This document shows positions 7,480 to 15,387 of a DNA stretch of 64,000 nucleotides, in pieces. Within the stretch, counting starts at the first letter, position 1. Each line of letters begins with the position of its first letter. The translations under genes were made by a program, and so were the position numbers. Source of the stretch: Roseiarcus sp963732155 (GTDB taxonomy: Bacteria > Pseudomonadota > Alphaproteobacteria > Rhizobiales > Beijerinckiaceae); the NCBI GenBank assembly GCA_963732155.1, contig CAVSYB010000012.1:124001-188000 (forward strand). Reading direction: 5' to 3'. The notes beneath the pieces are model-generated. The model saw only the letters and a program-made list of their open reading frames with translations. It made no database searches and had not been told where the DNA came from.

Positions 7480-9393
7480 CTACTCTCGCGGAGCGTCGAG
7501 GATGGAGCGAATCTTGCGCGCCAGCTCGGCGGCCGTGTACGGCTTCTTGAGCCAGGCTCCGGCGCGCAGCCCCTGGCTCGCGACCGCCGGTTCGGCATAA
7601 CCGGAGGTCAGGAGAATTTTGATGTCCGGCCGCTGGACGAGGGCGGCGTGCGCCAATTCGTCGCCGCTCATACCCCCCGGCATCACGATATCGGTGAAGA
7701 TCATCTTGATTTCCGGCCGCTCGGAAAGGAGCGCGAGCGCCGCCGCGCCATTCGCTGCTTCAATGACCTGATAGCCTAGACTTCTGAGGCGCGCGATGGC
7801 CACCCGCCGGACGCGGGCGTCGTCCTCGACCGCCAGGATCGTCTCGGAGCCGCGGGGCAAGGGAGCCGCCTCGGCCTCGCGCGCCGTGAGCTCGTTTTCT
7901 CGTTGCGCGGGGGCGGCCGCCGGCAGGAAGATGCGCACGCTCGTCCCCTGGCCCGGCTCGCTGTACAATTGGACGTTGCCGCCCGATTGCCTGACGAACC
8001 CGTAGACCATACTTAATCCGAGCCCTGTCCCGGCGCCCGCCGGCTTGGTGGTGAAGAACGGCTCGAAGGCGCGCTGGCGCACGTCGGCCGGCATCCCGTT
8101 TCCCGTGTCGGTCACCGAGATCAGCACGTATCGGCCGGTGCGCACTTCCGGAAACATCTGGGCATAGTCGGCGTCGAGCAGCGTTTGCGAGATCTCGATG
8201 GTGACCCGGCCGCCGCGCGGCATGGCGTCGCGCGCATTGAGAACGAGATTCAGCAGCGCGTTCTGCAATTGCGAGGCGTCGACCACCGCCCGATGCGGCG
8301 GACCGGTGACGATCAGGCGCAACTGGATCGCTTCGCCCAAGGTGCGGCGCAGAAAGTCCGAGAACCCGGCAATGACCTTGTCAATGTCGACAAGCGTGGG
8401 ATTGAGCGGCTGCCGCCGACCAAACGCCAGCAGTTGCGCGGTCAGTTTCGCGCCGTCCTGAGCCGCATCCTGCGCTTCCTTCACCAGCTCGCGTTGGGCG
8501 GGACTGTCGAGGCTCGCCTCCAGCATTTCGAGGTTGCCCGAGATGACCGTCAGCAGGTTGTTGAAATCATGCGCAATCCCACCAGTGAGCTGCCCGATCG
8601 CCTCCATCTTCTGCGCCTGTCGCAGTTCCTCCTCCATTTTTTTCCGGCTGCTCAGGTCGCGAACGAAACCCGTGAAGATTCGTTGGCCGTTGACGCGAGT
8701 CTCACCGACGGCAAGCTCGACGGGAAACGTCGCGCCGTCCTTACTGAGGCCGGTCACCACGCGGCCATAGCCGATGATCCGCGCTTCCCCCGTCCTCAGA
8801 TAGCGCTCGATATAGCCGTCGTGCTCTTCCCGATAGGGCGAAGGCATCAGCATCTTGACGTTGCGTCCGACGACCTCATGCGCCGCATAGCCGAACAACT
8901 GCTCGGCCGCCGCGCTGAACAACGTGATGAGGCCGCTCTCGTCGATCACGATCATCAATTCGGGAACGGTGTCGAGAATCGAGCGCAGGTGCGCTTCACG
9001 GGTCGCGAGTTCGCTCTGGGCGCGCTTCAGTTCCGAGATGTCGCTGTTCGTTTGGTGGACCGAAAGCGACGCGCCATCCCCCATCGGCCGTGCACCCCAG
9101 AGGCTGGCGACCGCGACCGCCGATCCGTCCTTCCTCTGATGCTCGAGCTCCCCTTGCCAGAAGCCCCGCTCGGTCAATGCGGCGAAGATCGAATCGCGCG
9201 GCTGCGAAAACTTGGTCGCAAGGAGATCGTCGACGATCGCGCCGATCGCCTCTTCCTTGGTCCAGCCATAAAGGCGTTCGCAGCCCGTCGACCAATACAG
9301 AATCTTCCCATCGATGCGATGGATGATGACGTTCGACTGGTCGAACAGCCCTACGAGCTGCTCGAAATTCTCAACGGTTTCGAGCGGATCCAT
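7480..9393 (-). CDS. FixL-like PAS-PAS hybrid histidine kinase with C-terminal receiver domain
   Basis: A 637-residue soluble sensor kinase with no membrane segment. PAS1 spans about 10-125 and PAS2 about 130-250. PAS2 strongly resembles the heme PAS of FixL: His191, Arg197 and Arg211 (in HDGYIERY and IIGYGR) have the same spacing as BjFixL His200, Arg206 and Arg220, the proximal heme ligand and the oxygen-switch arginines. Next come the dimerisation domain with phospho-acceptor His275 (GGIAHDFNN), an ATPase domain (N-box LNARDA, G-box GTGLGLSMV), and a receiver domain (about 517-635) with Asp568. It probably senses oxygen and relays to a regulator. The ATG at 9393 follows CAAGAG; a GTG at 9408 is an alternative. 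It lies beside Crp/Fnr and OmpR-type regulator genes. Confidence 0.9.
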   Translation of the reverse strand: MDPLETVENFEQLVGLFDQSNVIIHRIDGKILYWSTGCERLYGWTKEEAIGAIVDDLLATKFSQPRDSIFAALTERGFWQGELEHQRKDGSAVAVASLWGARPMGDGASLSVHQTNSDISELKRAQSELATREAHLRSILDTVPELMIVIDESGLITLFSAAAEQLFGYAAHEVVGRNVKMLMPSPYREEHDGYIERYLRTGEARIIGYGRVVTGLSKDGATFPVELAVGETRVNGQRIFTGFVRDLSSRKKMEEELRQAQKMEAIGQLTGGIAHDFNNLLTVISGNLEMLEASLDSPAQRELVKEAQDAAQDGAKLTAQLLAFGRRQPLNPTLVDIDKVIAGFSDFLRRTLGEAIQLRLIVTGPPHRAVVDASQLQNALLNLVLNARDAMPRGGRVTIEISQTLLDADYAQMFPEVRTGRYVLISVTDTGNGMPADVRQRAFEPFFTTKPAGAGTGLGLSMVYGFVRQSGGNVQLYSEPGQGTSVRIFLPAAAPAQRENELTAREAEAAPLPRGSETILAVEDDARVRRVAIARLRSLGYQVIEAANGAAALALLSERPEIKMIFTDIVMPGGMSGDELAHAALVQRPDIKILLTSGYAEPAVASQGLRAGAWLKKPYTAAELARKIRSILDAPRE

Positions 9394-9434
9394 GGCGGGC
9401 TCTTGCACAATTGATTACCGGTTGCCGCCCCGAC

Positions 9435-10181
9435 TCAATTCGGCCAGACCGCCCGCCGCGGGGCGGAGAGTCCACCGTGAGACCCAGCGCGAGGCTCGTC
9501 GGCTCCCGCGGCCTCCCTCAGCGCATTCATCCTGGGCAGGGCAATGGTGTGCCGCCCGGTCGCCGCGATAAGGCCGCGGCGGGTCAACGCCGTCATCATT
9601 CTCGACACTGTTTCAATCGTCAGCCCGAGATAGTCGGCCATGTCAAGGCGGCTCATAGGCAGTTCGATCGTGTTGCCGACGCCGGTCTTGCGGTGAACGG
9701 CAAGCAGGAAACTGACGACGCGCTCCTCGGCGTTCTTGCGACCGAGCAAAAGCATCTGGTCCTGCGCCGCCGACATCTCGTCGCACAGCATCGCCAACAG
9801 CTGCGGCCGCAGCTCTGGAGATTCGTTGACCAGGATGAAGAAGCGATCGCGGGAAAATCGCCGAACCTTGACGGTGGTCACCGCCTCGGCGGTAAACAAA
9901 TAGCGGCTATGAAGCGACACTCCGAGCACGTCGCCGGGATAGATGAAACCCATGATCGCGCGGCGGCCGTCCGGCAGAATTTTGCAGACGCGCAGCACGC
10001 CCTCCAGGACGTCGTAAATGTGGCCTGCGGCGTCACCCTCCCAGAAGATCGCCTCGCCGGGCGAATAAGAGGTGACCGGCTGCCCTTTGAAAACATCCTG
10101 GAGCGTCGGGGCGCGATCGACCGGCTGAACAGGCATATAGGCGGCGTTTCGAGATGGCGTCATGGCGGCTTGGCTGTACAT
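9435..10181 (-). CDS. Crp/Fnr-family transcriptional regulator, FixK-like
   Basis: A 248-residue regulator. The cyclic-nucleotide-binding-like barrel covers about residues 25-140 and a winged helix about 150-222. The recognition helix LGLTIETVSR carries Glu190, Ser193 and Arg194, the E-xx-S-R set that in FNR/FixK proteins reads TTGAT half sites. Only two cysteines (66 and 133) precede the DNA-binding domain, so an FNR-type Fe-S cluster is unlikely; FixK-like proteins depend on an upstream sensor instead. The ATG at 10181 is chosen over an upstream extension because AAGAGGA lies seven bases before it. It is divergent from the response-regulator gene. Likely targets are the TTGAN-N4-NTCAA sites found downstream in this window. 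Confidence 0.88.
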   Translation of the reverse strand: MYSQAAMTPSRNAAYMPVQPVDRAPTLQDVFKGQPVTSYSPGEAIFWEGDAAGHIYDVLEGVLRVCKILPDGRRAIMGFIYPGDVLGVSLHSRYLFTAEAVTTVKVRRFSRDRFFILVNESPELRPQLLAMLCDEMSAAQDQMLLLGRKNAEERVVSFLLAVHRKTGVGNTIELPMSRLDMADYLGLTIETVSRMMTALTRRGLIAATGRHTIALPRMNALREAAGADEPRAGSHGGLSAPRRAVWPN

Positions 10182-10338
10182 GGCTGCGTCCTCTTGACGT
10201 TGGATGACGCCCATTTGAATCTGTCTCTGTAACCGGCGTATCATTCGCCTGTGCGATTTTGCGCCGATTTGTAACAATGTGTGACAGACCCTTTCCCACC
10301 AGCCTCGGCGGCGACGCCGCGCCGCCGAGCCCGCGCCG

Positions 10339-11076
10339 ATGAGCCGATCAGAAGACGCCACCATCCGCATTCTGGTCGTCGATGATGACTCGCGCATTCG
10401 TCAGATGCTGACCCGCTACTTCACTCAGGAGGGTTACCAGGTCGCCGCAGCGGCGGATGGCCCGGCGATGCGCGCCTGTCTGAACGCCAACCAGGTCGAC
10501 GTCATCCTGCTCGACGTCGTCCTGCCCGGCGACGACGGGCTGACGCTCGCCCGCCAGATTCGCGCTCATTCCGACGTCGGCATCATTATGCTGACTGGCC
10601 GCGGCGAGGTGATGGATCGCGTCGTCGGGCTGGAAGTCGGCGCCGACGACTACATCGCCAAGCCGTTCCACCTGCGCGAGGTGCTCGCTCGGGTGAAGAG
10701 CGTGCTTCGACGGCGCAAGCACGCGCCCGAGCCGGCCGCGGCGGAACAGACCCGGTATGACGAAGTGATCCGATTTGACGGCTGGCTTCTCGATATCGGA
10801 CGACGTCGCCTTATCGCTCCGAAAGGCGAGGCGATCGCGCTCACGACGGGGGAGTTCGATCTGCTGGCGACTTTGGCCAAATATCCCGGCCGTATCTTCG
10901 GCCGCGAGACGCTGATGGACCTGACCCGCGGACGAACCTGGGAGGCGTATGACCGGACGATCGACGCACAGGTCGCGCGTCTGCGCAAGAAGGTCGAGGG
11001 CGACCCAAAAAATCCCGCGCTGATCAAGTCCGTCCGCGGGGTCGGCTATGTCTTTACCGGGAAAGTCGATCGATGA
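10339..11076 (+). CDS. OmpR-family response regulator
   Basis: A 245-residue two-domain regulator. The receiver domain has acidic residues Asp15-17, phospho-acceptor Asp59 (ILLDVVLPGDDG) and the conserved Lys in YIAKPF. It is followed by an OmpR/PhoB winged helix (about 140-240: TTGEFDLLATLAKYPGRIFGRETL...DAQVARLRKKVE...VRGVGYVF). No cognate kinase is adjacent on its strand; the FixL-like hybrid kinase two genes away is the nearest candidate, though hybrid kinases usually act through a phosphotransfer step. Its 3' end overlaps that of the converging hypothetical gene by 23 bp. Confidence 0.92.
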   Translation: MSRSEDATIRILVVDDDSRIRQMLTRYFTQEGYQVAAAADGPAMRACLNANQVDVILLDVVLPGDDGLTLARQIRAHSDVGIIMLTGRGEVMDRVVGLEVGADDYIAKPFHLREVLARVKSVLRRRKHAPEPAAAEQTRYDEVIRFDGWLLDIGRRRLIAPKGEAIALTTGEFDLLATLAKYPGRIFGRETLMDLTRGRTWEAYDRTIDAQVARLRKKVEGDPKNPALIKSVRGVGYVFTGKVDR

Positions 11077-11590
11077 GCGCCGGACCGACGCGCATCAGCG
11101 CGGATTCGGCGTTCTCCGCCTGGGCGAAGTTCGCGAGCGCCGGCACGAAGACGCCGTGATCCGTGCGGCGGAATTCGTCCTCGCTGTGACGCCGGCTCCA
11201 GGCCTGTGCGCCCATCGTCCAGAATCGCGCGCCCGAGCAGACCGCCCGATTGCTCACCCCCTGCAGAAACTGCAATAGCTCGATCGCCACGCCATGCGCG
11301 TCCGCGGCGCTCGCCGCGATGAAGACGGGAACGTCGAGCAAGCGGCCGTAAAACCAGTGATCCCTGATCGAATAAATGCACAGACCTTTGACGTGCTTGC
11401 GCGAATCCACGGCGAGCGCCGCCTGCTCGCGACCGCTCGCGCGCTCGTCGCCGGCGAGCGGCGAGGCGGCGGCCCGGCAGAACCGCCGCCACTCGTCCAG
11501 GGAGACGGTCGGCGCGATCGCTGTCAAAAGCGGATAGGCGCGATCAGCCGCCTCCAACGTGATCGGCGCGATGGAATAGATTTTCCGCAT
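11054..11590 (-). CDS. Hypothetical protein, possible acetyltransferase-like fold
   Basis: A 178-residue protein that I do not recognise with certainty. The start at 11590 is chosen for AGAGAGG eight bases upstream. The arrangement (MRKIYSIAPITLEAADRAYPLLTAIAP, then DEWRRFC, GLCIYSIRDHWFYGRLLDVPVFIA, GVAIELLQFLQG) has the look of a small GNAT-like acyltransferase: an N-terminal strand-helix, a central beta core, and a helix before the C-terminus. The acetyl-CoA-binding R/Q-x-x-G-x-G/A loop is not obvious. Its 3' end overlaps the response regulator gene. The small membrane protein gene lies 71 bp upstream on the same strand and has an FNR-like box, so both may belong to one low-oxygen transcript. 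Confidence 0.6.
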   Translation of the reverse strand: MRKIYSIAPITLEAADRAYPLLTAIAPTVSLDEWRRFCRAAASPLAGDERASGREQAALAVDSRKHVKGLCIYSIRDHWFYGRLLDVPVFIAASAADAHGVAIELLQFLQGVSNRAVCSGARFWTMGAQAWSRRHSEDEFRRTDHGVFVPALANFAQAENAESALMRVGPALIDRLSR

Positions 11591-11661
11591 GGCGACGCCT
11601 CTCTGCGCGAGATTCGCCTGTTTGACTCGCATCGGCGACTTCCGTCGATGAGCAGCGCGGC

Positions 11662-11805
11662 CTATCGCGCGCTGCGCCCGCTTCGGATCGGAGCCACCCG
11701 CCTGGCGCCAACGCCGCCTCTTTGGAATCCCAGGCTCAGCAAGGCGGCGAACAATAGCGCGGCCGGAACAGCCTGAAGCAGAAGGTAGAAAGCTGTCGGA
11801 TGCAT
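11662..11805 (-). CDS. Small single-span membrane protein (47 aa)
   Basis: Reading leftward from ATG 11805, this frame gives 47 residues: a short N-terminus, one hydrophobic segment (FYLLLQAVPAALLFAALLSL, about residues 6-25), then an Arg-rich tail with seven arginines, and TAG at 11662. By the positive-inside rule the tail should be cytoplasmic. GAGGAG lies nine bases before the ATG, a strong ribosome-binding site. An FNR-type box at 11867-11880 is placed so that a class II promoter would leave a leader of about 27 bases. Function is unknown; it could be a small modulator of a membrane complex. Confidence 0.55.
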   Translation of the reverse strand: MHPTAFYLLLQAVPAALLFAALLSLGFQRGGVGARRVAPIRSGRSAR

Positions 11806-11866
11806 CGCGTCGGCTCCTCGAGGAACAGGCTGTTGTGGTAATTTGCCCGAGTCGCGTTCGGACGCC

Positions 11867-11880
11867 TTGCGCTAGGTCAA
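11867..11880 (-). promoter_or_regulatory. FNR/FixK-like box upstream of the small membrane protein gene
   Basis: TTGCG-CTAG-GTCAA: one strong half site (GTCAA) and one weaker (TTGCG) with the 4-bp spacer of the TTGAT-N4-ATCAA family. Its centre is 68.5 bp from the ATG at 11805, which suits an activator centred at -41.5. Confidence 0.5.
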
Positions 11881-11967
11881 TATTCGCCGAGAACCCTGCG
11901 CCAGTTTGGGCCGGCCCTCTCCGCCGATCGCCGGGAGGCGATTGGCCGGCGCATTCGACCGCGGCGA

Positions 11968-11981
11968 TTGATCTGGATCAG
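11968..11981 (+). promoter_or_regulatory. FNR/FixK-like box upstream of phaC
   Basis: TTGAT-CTGG-ATCAG matches the FNR consensus TTGAT-N4-ATCAA at nine of ten conserved positions. Its centre is 62.5 bp before the phaC ATG, leaving a leader of about 21 bases if the site is centred at -41.5. Confidence 0.6.
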
Positions 11982-12036
11982 CCGTCGCGAGACAATTCCG
12001 CTCTAGCTTCACCATATCGTCCTTGGGAATCCTTTC

Positions 12037-13854
12037 ATGCCCGCGCCGATCCTGGCTCCCGATCCGCTACGCGCCGAGCCGCCGCCGGCGCCCCGTCCGC
12101 AGCCGGAAGGCGCGACCGCGCAACCCGCGGACACTCAGAATCTCGAATTCTTCGACCGCTCGCTCCGCGCCTCCCTGGCGCGCACGACTGGCGGGCTTTC
12201 GCCCATCGCGCTCGCCAAATCCTGGTCGGACTGGGCCGCCCATCTCGCCGCCTCGCCGGGAAGGCGGACCGAACTCACCGAGGAGGCCGTTCGCGACGTC
12301 GCGCGGCTCCTCGAATTCGGCTTGCGCGCGGCGCTCGAACGGCGGCCGGCGCAACCCTGCATCGAGCCGTCATCGCAGGATCGCCGGTTTATCAGCGAAG
12401 ATTGGCGCCTTTGGCCGTACAGCTTCTACTATCAGGCGTTTCTGCTGCAGGAGGAATGGTGGCGCGAGGCGACTACGGGAGTGCGCGGCGTGAGCCGGCG
12501 GCATGAAAACATCGTCAATTTCGTGGCGCGGCAAATCCTCGACATGTTCAGTCCCTCGAACTTCCTGGCGACCAACCCGGTCGCCGCGCGCCGGACGCTC
12601 GAGACGGGGGGAATGAACCTGCTGGCCGGCTTCGGCAATCTTCTCGACGACCTCGATCGCGCCGCCAGCGGCCGAAAGCCGGCCGGCGCCGAAGCGTTCC
12701 AGGTCGGACGCGACGTAGCGGTCACGCCGGGCAAGGTGATCTTCCGCAATCGCCTGATCGAACTCATCCAATACGCTCCGGCGACCGACAAGGTGCGGCC
12801 GGAACCGATATTGATCGTTCCCGCCTGGATCATGAAATATTACATCCTCGACCTTTCGCCGCACAATTCGCTGGTTCGCTACCTGACCGGGCAAGGGTTC
12901 ACTGTTTTCATGATCTCCTGGAAGAACCCGACCGAAGAGGATCGCGACCTGTCTCTCGACGACTATCTCGCCTTCGGCCCCCTGGCGGCGATCGACGTCG
13001 CCGCCTCGATCTGCGGCGACAGCATCCACGCGGTCGGCTACTGCCTCGGCGGCACGTTGCTTTCCATAGCGGCCGCCGCGATGGCGCGAGACGGCGACAA
13101 GCGGCTGAAGACCATATCGTTGTTCGCCGCCCAGGCCGACTTCACGGAAGCGGGCGAACTGACCTTGTTCATCAATGAGAGCCAAGTGTCCTTCCTCGAA
13201 GACCTGATGTGGCGACAAGGCTATCTCGATTCGCGTCAGATGGCCGGCGCCTTCAGCCTGCTTCGTTCGAACGATCTGATCTGGTCTTACGCGATCCACG
13301 AATATCTGATGGGCGAGCGCGAGCCGATGATCGATCTGATGGCGTGGAACGCCGACGCGACTCGCATGCCGTTCCGCATGCATTCGCAATATTTGCGCCA
13401 GCTCTTTCTCGACAACGACCTGGCGGAAGGACGCTTCAAGGTCGACGGTCGGCCGATCGCACTGACCGACATCAAGGCGCCGATCTTCGCCGTGGGCACC
13501 GAGACCGACCATGTGGCGCCGTGGCGATCGGCGTTCAAGATTCACTTGCTGACCAAGACCGACGTCACGTTCCTGCTCACCACCGGCGGGCACAACGCCG
13601 GCGTCGTTTCGCCGCCGGGGGCGAGCGCCAAGCGTTCCTACCAGGCGGCGACCAAGAAGCTCGAGGATCACTATGTCGACCCCAACGCCTGGCGCGAGTC
13701 GACGCCGCGCCGGCAAGGCTCCTGGTGGCCCGAATGGGTGAGCTGGCTCGCGGCGCGGTCCGGCGCCGAGGTCGCTCCGCCGGCGATGGCGGGCGGCAAA
13801 GCGGCCGAGGCCTCGCTGGCGAATGCGCCCGGCGCCTATGTCTTGGCGACGTGA
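12037..13854 (+). CDS. phaC: Class I poly(3-hydroxyalkanoate) synthase
   Basis: A 605-residue PHA synthase, which polymerises 3-hydroxyacyl-CoA into storage granules. It has the N-terminal PhaC domain (RFISEDWR...YSFYYQAFLL...) and an alpha/beta-hydrolase catalytic domain with the lipase-like box GYCLGG (Cys336), Asp491 (GTETDHVAPW) and His519 (TTGGHNAG), the catalytic triad of the family. The length fits class I enzymes that work without PhaE or PhaR subunits. A Pro/Ala-rich N-terminal 30 residues are poorly conserved. An FNR-type box lies upstream, and phosphate acyltransferase and acetate kinase genes follow on the same strand. The layout suggests polymer synthesis linked to low oxygen as an electron and carbon sink. 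Confidence 0.95.
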   Translation: MPAPILAPDPLRAEPPPAPRPQPEGATAQPADTQNLEFFDRSLRASLARTTGGLSPIALAKSWSDWAAHLAASPGRRTELTEEAVRDVARLLEFGLRAALERRPAQPCIEPSSQDRRFISEDWRLWPYSFYYQAFLLQEEWWREATTGVRGVSRRHENIVNFVARQILDMFSPSNFLATNPVAARRTLETGGMNLLAGFGNLLDDLDRAASGRKPAGAEAFQVGRDVAVTPGKVIFRNRLIELIQYAPATDKVRPEPILIVPAWIMKYYILDLSPHNSLVRYLTGQGFTVFMISWKNPTEEDRDLSLDDYLAFGPLAAIDVAASICGDSIHAVGYCLGGTLLSIAAAAMARDGDKRLKTISLFAAQADFTEAGELTLFINESQVSFLEDLMWRQGYLDSRQMAGAFSLLRSNDLIWSYAIHEYLMGEREPMIDLMAWNADATRMPFRMHSQYLRQLFLDNDLAEGRFKVDGRPIALTDIKAPIFAVGTETDHVAPWRSAFKIHLLTKTDVTFLLTTGGHNAGVVSPPGASAKRSYQAATKKLEDHYVDPNAWRESTPRRQGSWWPEWVSWLAARSGAEVAPPAMAGGKAAEASLANAPGAYVLAT

Positions 13855-13983
13855 TCAATGAACGCTATGAAGCCCCGACTCGAGGCGGACGCCATCGCGC
13901 CGTTCAAGAACCGCTAGACGCCCGGTCCCGACAGCGGCGGGGCGGCGAATCTGCGCGCACGATCTCATCGACCTGGCTGGACC

Positions 13984-15387
13984 ATGGACGCCTTGCAATT
14001 CATCGAGAACAAGACCTTCGACGAGCTCAGGATCGGCGATACCGCCGAATTGACCCGTCAGCTCAACCAACAAGACATTGAGCTCTTCGCCGTCCTGTCC
14101 GGGGACGTCAATCCCACCCATATCGACGAGGAATTCGCCAGGTCCGATCGCTTTCACCGGATCGTCGGTCATGGCATGTGGGAAGGCGCGTTGATTTCAG
14201 CGGTCCTGGGAACGCAATTGCCCGGCCCGGGAACCCTTTACCTCAAGCAATCGCTGGTTTTCTGCGGACCCGTCAGTCTCGGCGACACGATCTGCGCGCG
14301 GGTGACGGTTCGCGAATTGCACGCCGAAGCCAAGCGCGTCGTGCTCGATTGCGAGTGCCGCAACCAGGCCGGCGCCGTCGTGGTCGAGGGCCAGGCGGAA
14401 GTCGTCGCTCCGACGCAAAAGATCCGGCGGCCGCGCGTTCCGCTGCCGCAGATTGATCTGCACGAACCCGGCAAGCGCTATCGCGAGTTGCTCGCGGCTT
14501 CTCAGGGCCTGCCGCCGATTGTCACCGCCGTCGTCCACCCCTGCGACGACGTGTCGATTCTCGGCGCGATCGAGGCGCGCGACGGCAAATTGATCACGCC
14601 GCTGCTGGTCGGGCCGCGCCTCAAAATAGAGAAGGCCGCGCGCGACGCCAATGTCAGCCTCGAAGGCGTCGAGATCATCGACGCGCCGCACAGCCACGCC
14701 GCCGCCGAGAAATCGGTCGCTCTGGCGCGCGAGGGCCGCGTGCTCGCCCTTATGAAGGGCTCGTTGCATACCGATGAGATCATGGCGGCGGTCGTCGACC
14801 CGCAAATGGGCCTGCGGACGGAAAGGCGGATGAGCCACGTGTTCGCCTTCGACGTTCCCCACTACCCCAAGCCGCTGTTCATCACCGATGCGGCGGTGAA
14901 TATCTATCCGACACTCGCCGACAAACGCGATATCGTTCAGAACGCCATCGAGTTGTGCCATGCTTTGGGCATAGCGCAGCCCAAGGTCGCCCTTCTTTCG
15001 GCGGTCGAGACCGTCAATCCCAAGATCAACTCGACGATCGAGGCCGCCGCGCTCTGCAAGATGGCCGATCGCGGCCAGATCGTCGGCGGCCTGATCGACG
15101 GGCCGCTCGCCTTCGACAACGCCGTCTCCAAACGCGCCGCCGCGATCAAGCACATCATCTCGCCCGTGGCTGGCGACGCCGATGTGCTCGTCGCGCCCGA
15201 TCTCGAGGCGGCGAACATGATCGCGAAGCAGCTCGTCTATCTCGCCGGCGCGGAAACCGCGGGCATCGTCCTCGGCGCCCGGGTGCCGATCATTCTGACG
15301 AGCCGCGCCGACGAGCCGCTCAATCGCATGGCCTCGTGCGCGATCGCGCAATTGTTCGTCCATCGCGGCGTGGCCATCACCAAGTGA
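13984..15387 (+). CDS. Bifunctional MaoC-like hydratase / phosphate acetyl(butyryl)transferase
   Basis: A 467-residue fusion. Residues 1-150 form a MaoC/(R)-specific enoyl-CoA hydratase hot-dog domain: DIELFAVLSGDVNPTHIDEEFA contains the hydratase Asp...His signature and is followed by GHGMWEGALIS. Residues about 160-467 form a PTA/PTB phosphotransacylase domain (MKGSLHTDEIM, ERRMSHVFAFDVP, FITDAAVNIYPTL). Together these could supply (R)-3-hydroxyacyl-CoA for the PHA synthase upstream and convert acyl-CoA to acyl-phosphate for the kinase downstream. The stop codon overlaps the kinase GTG start. The acyl-chain preference is not evident. Confidence 0.92.
   Translation: MDALQFIENKTFDELRIGDTAELTRQLNQQDIELFAVLSGDVNPTHIDEEFARSDRFHRIVGHGMWEGALISAVLGTQLPGPGTLYLKQSLVFCGPVSLGDTICARVTVRELHAEAKRVVLDCECRNQAGAVVVEGQAEVVAPTQKIRRPRVPLPQIDLHEPGKRYRELLAASQGLPPIVTAVVHPCDDVSILGAIEARDGKLITPLLVGPRLKIEKAARDANVSLEGVEIIDAPHSHAAAEKSVALAREGRVLALMKGSLHTDEIMAAVVDPQMGLRTERRMSHVFAFDVPHYPKPLFITDAAVNIYPTLADKRDIVQNAIELCHALGIAQPKVALLSAVETVNPKINSTIEAAALCKMADRGQIVGGLIDGPLAFDNAVSKRAAAIKHIISPVAGDADVLVAPDLEAANMIAKQLVYLAGAETAGIVLGARVPIILTSRADEPLNRMASCAIAQLFVHRGVAITK

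Noticed and set aside
10182..10338. Search for an FNR box between the Crp/Fnr and response-regulator genes
   Set aside because: The best candidate (TTGAC-GTTG-GATGA) lacks the second half site, so autoregulation cannot be supported.
13858..13917. 19-codon frame (starting MNAMKPRLEA) between phaC and the MaoC-Pta gene
   Set aside because: There is no ribosome-binding site, it is very short, and it begins 4 bp after the phaC stop; probably chance.
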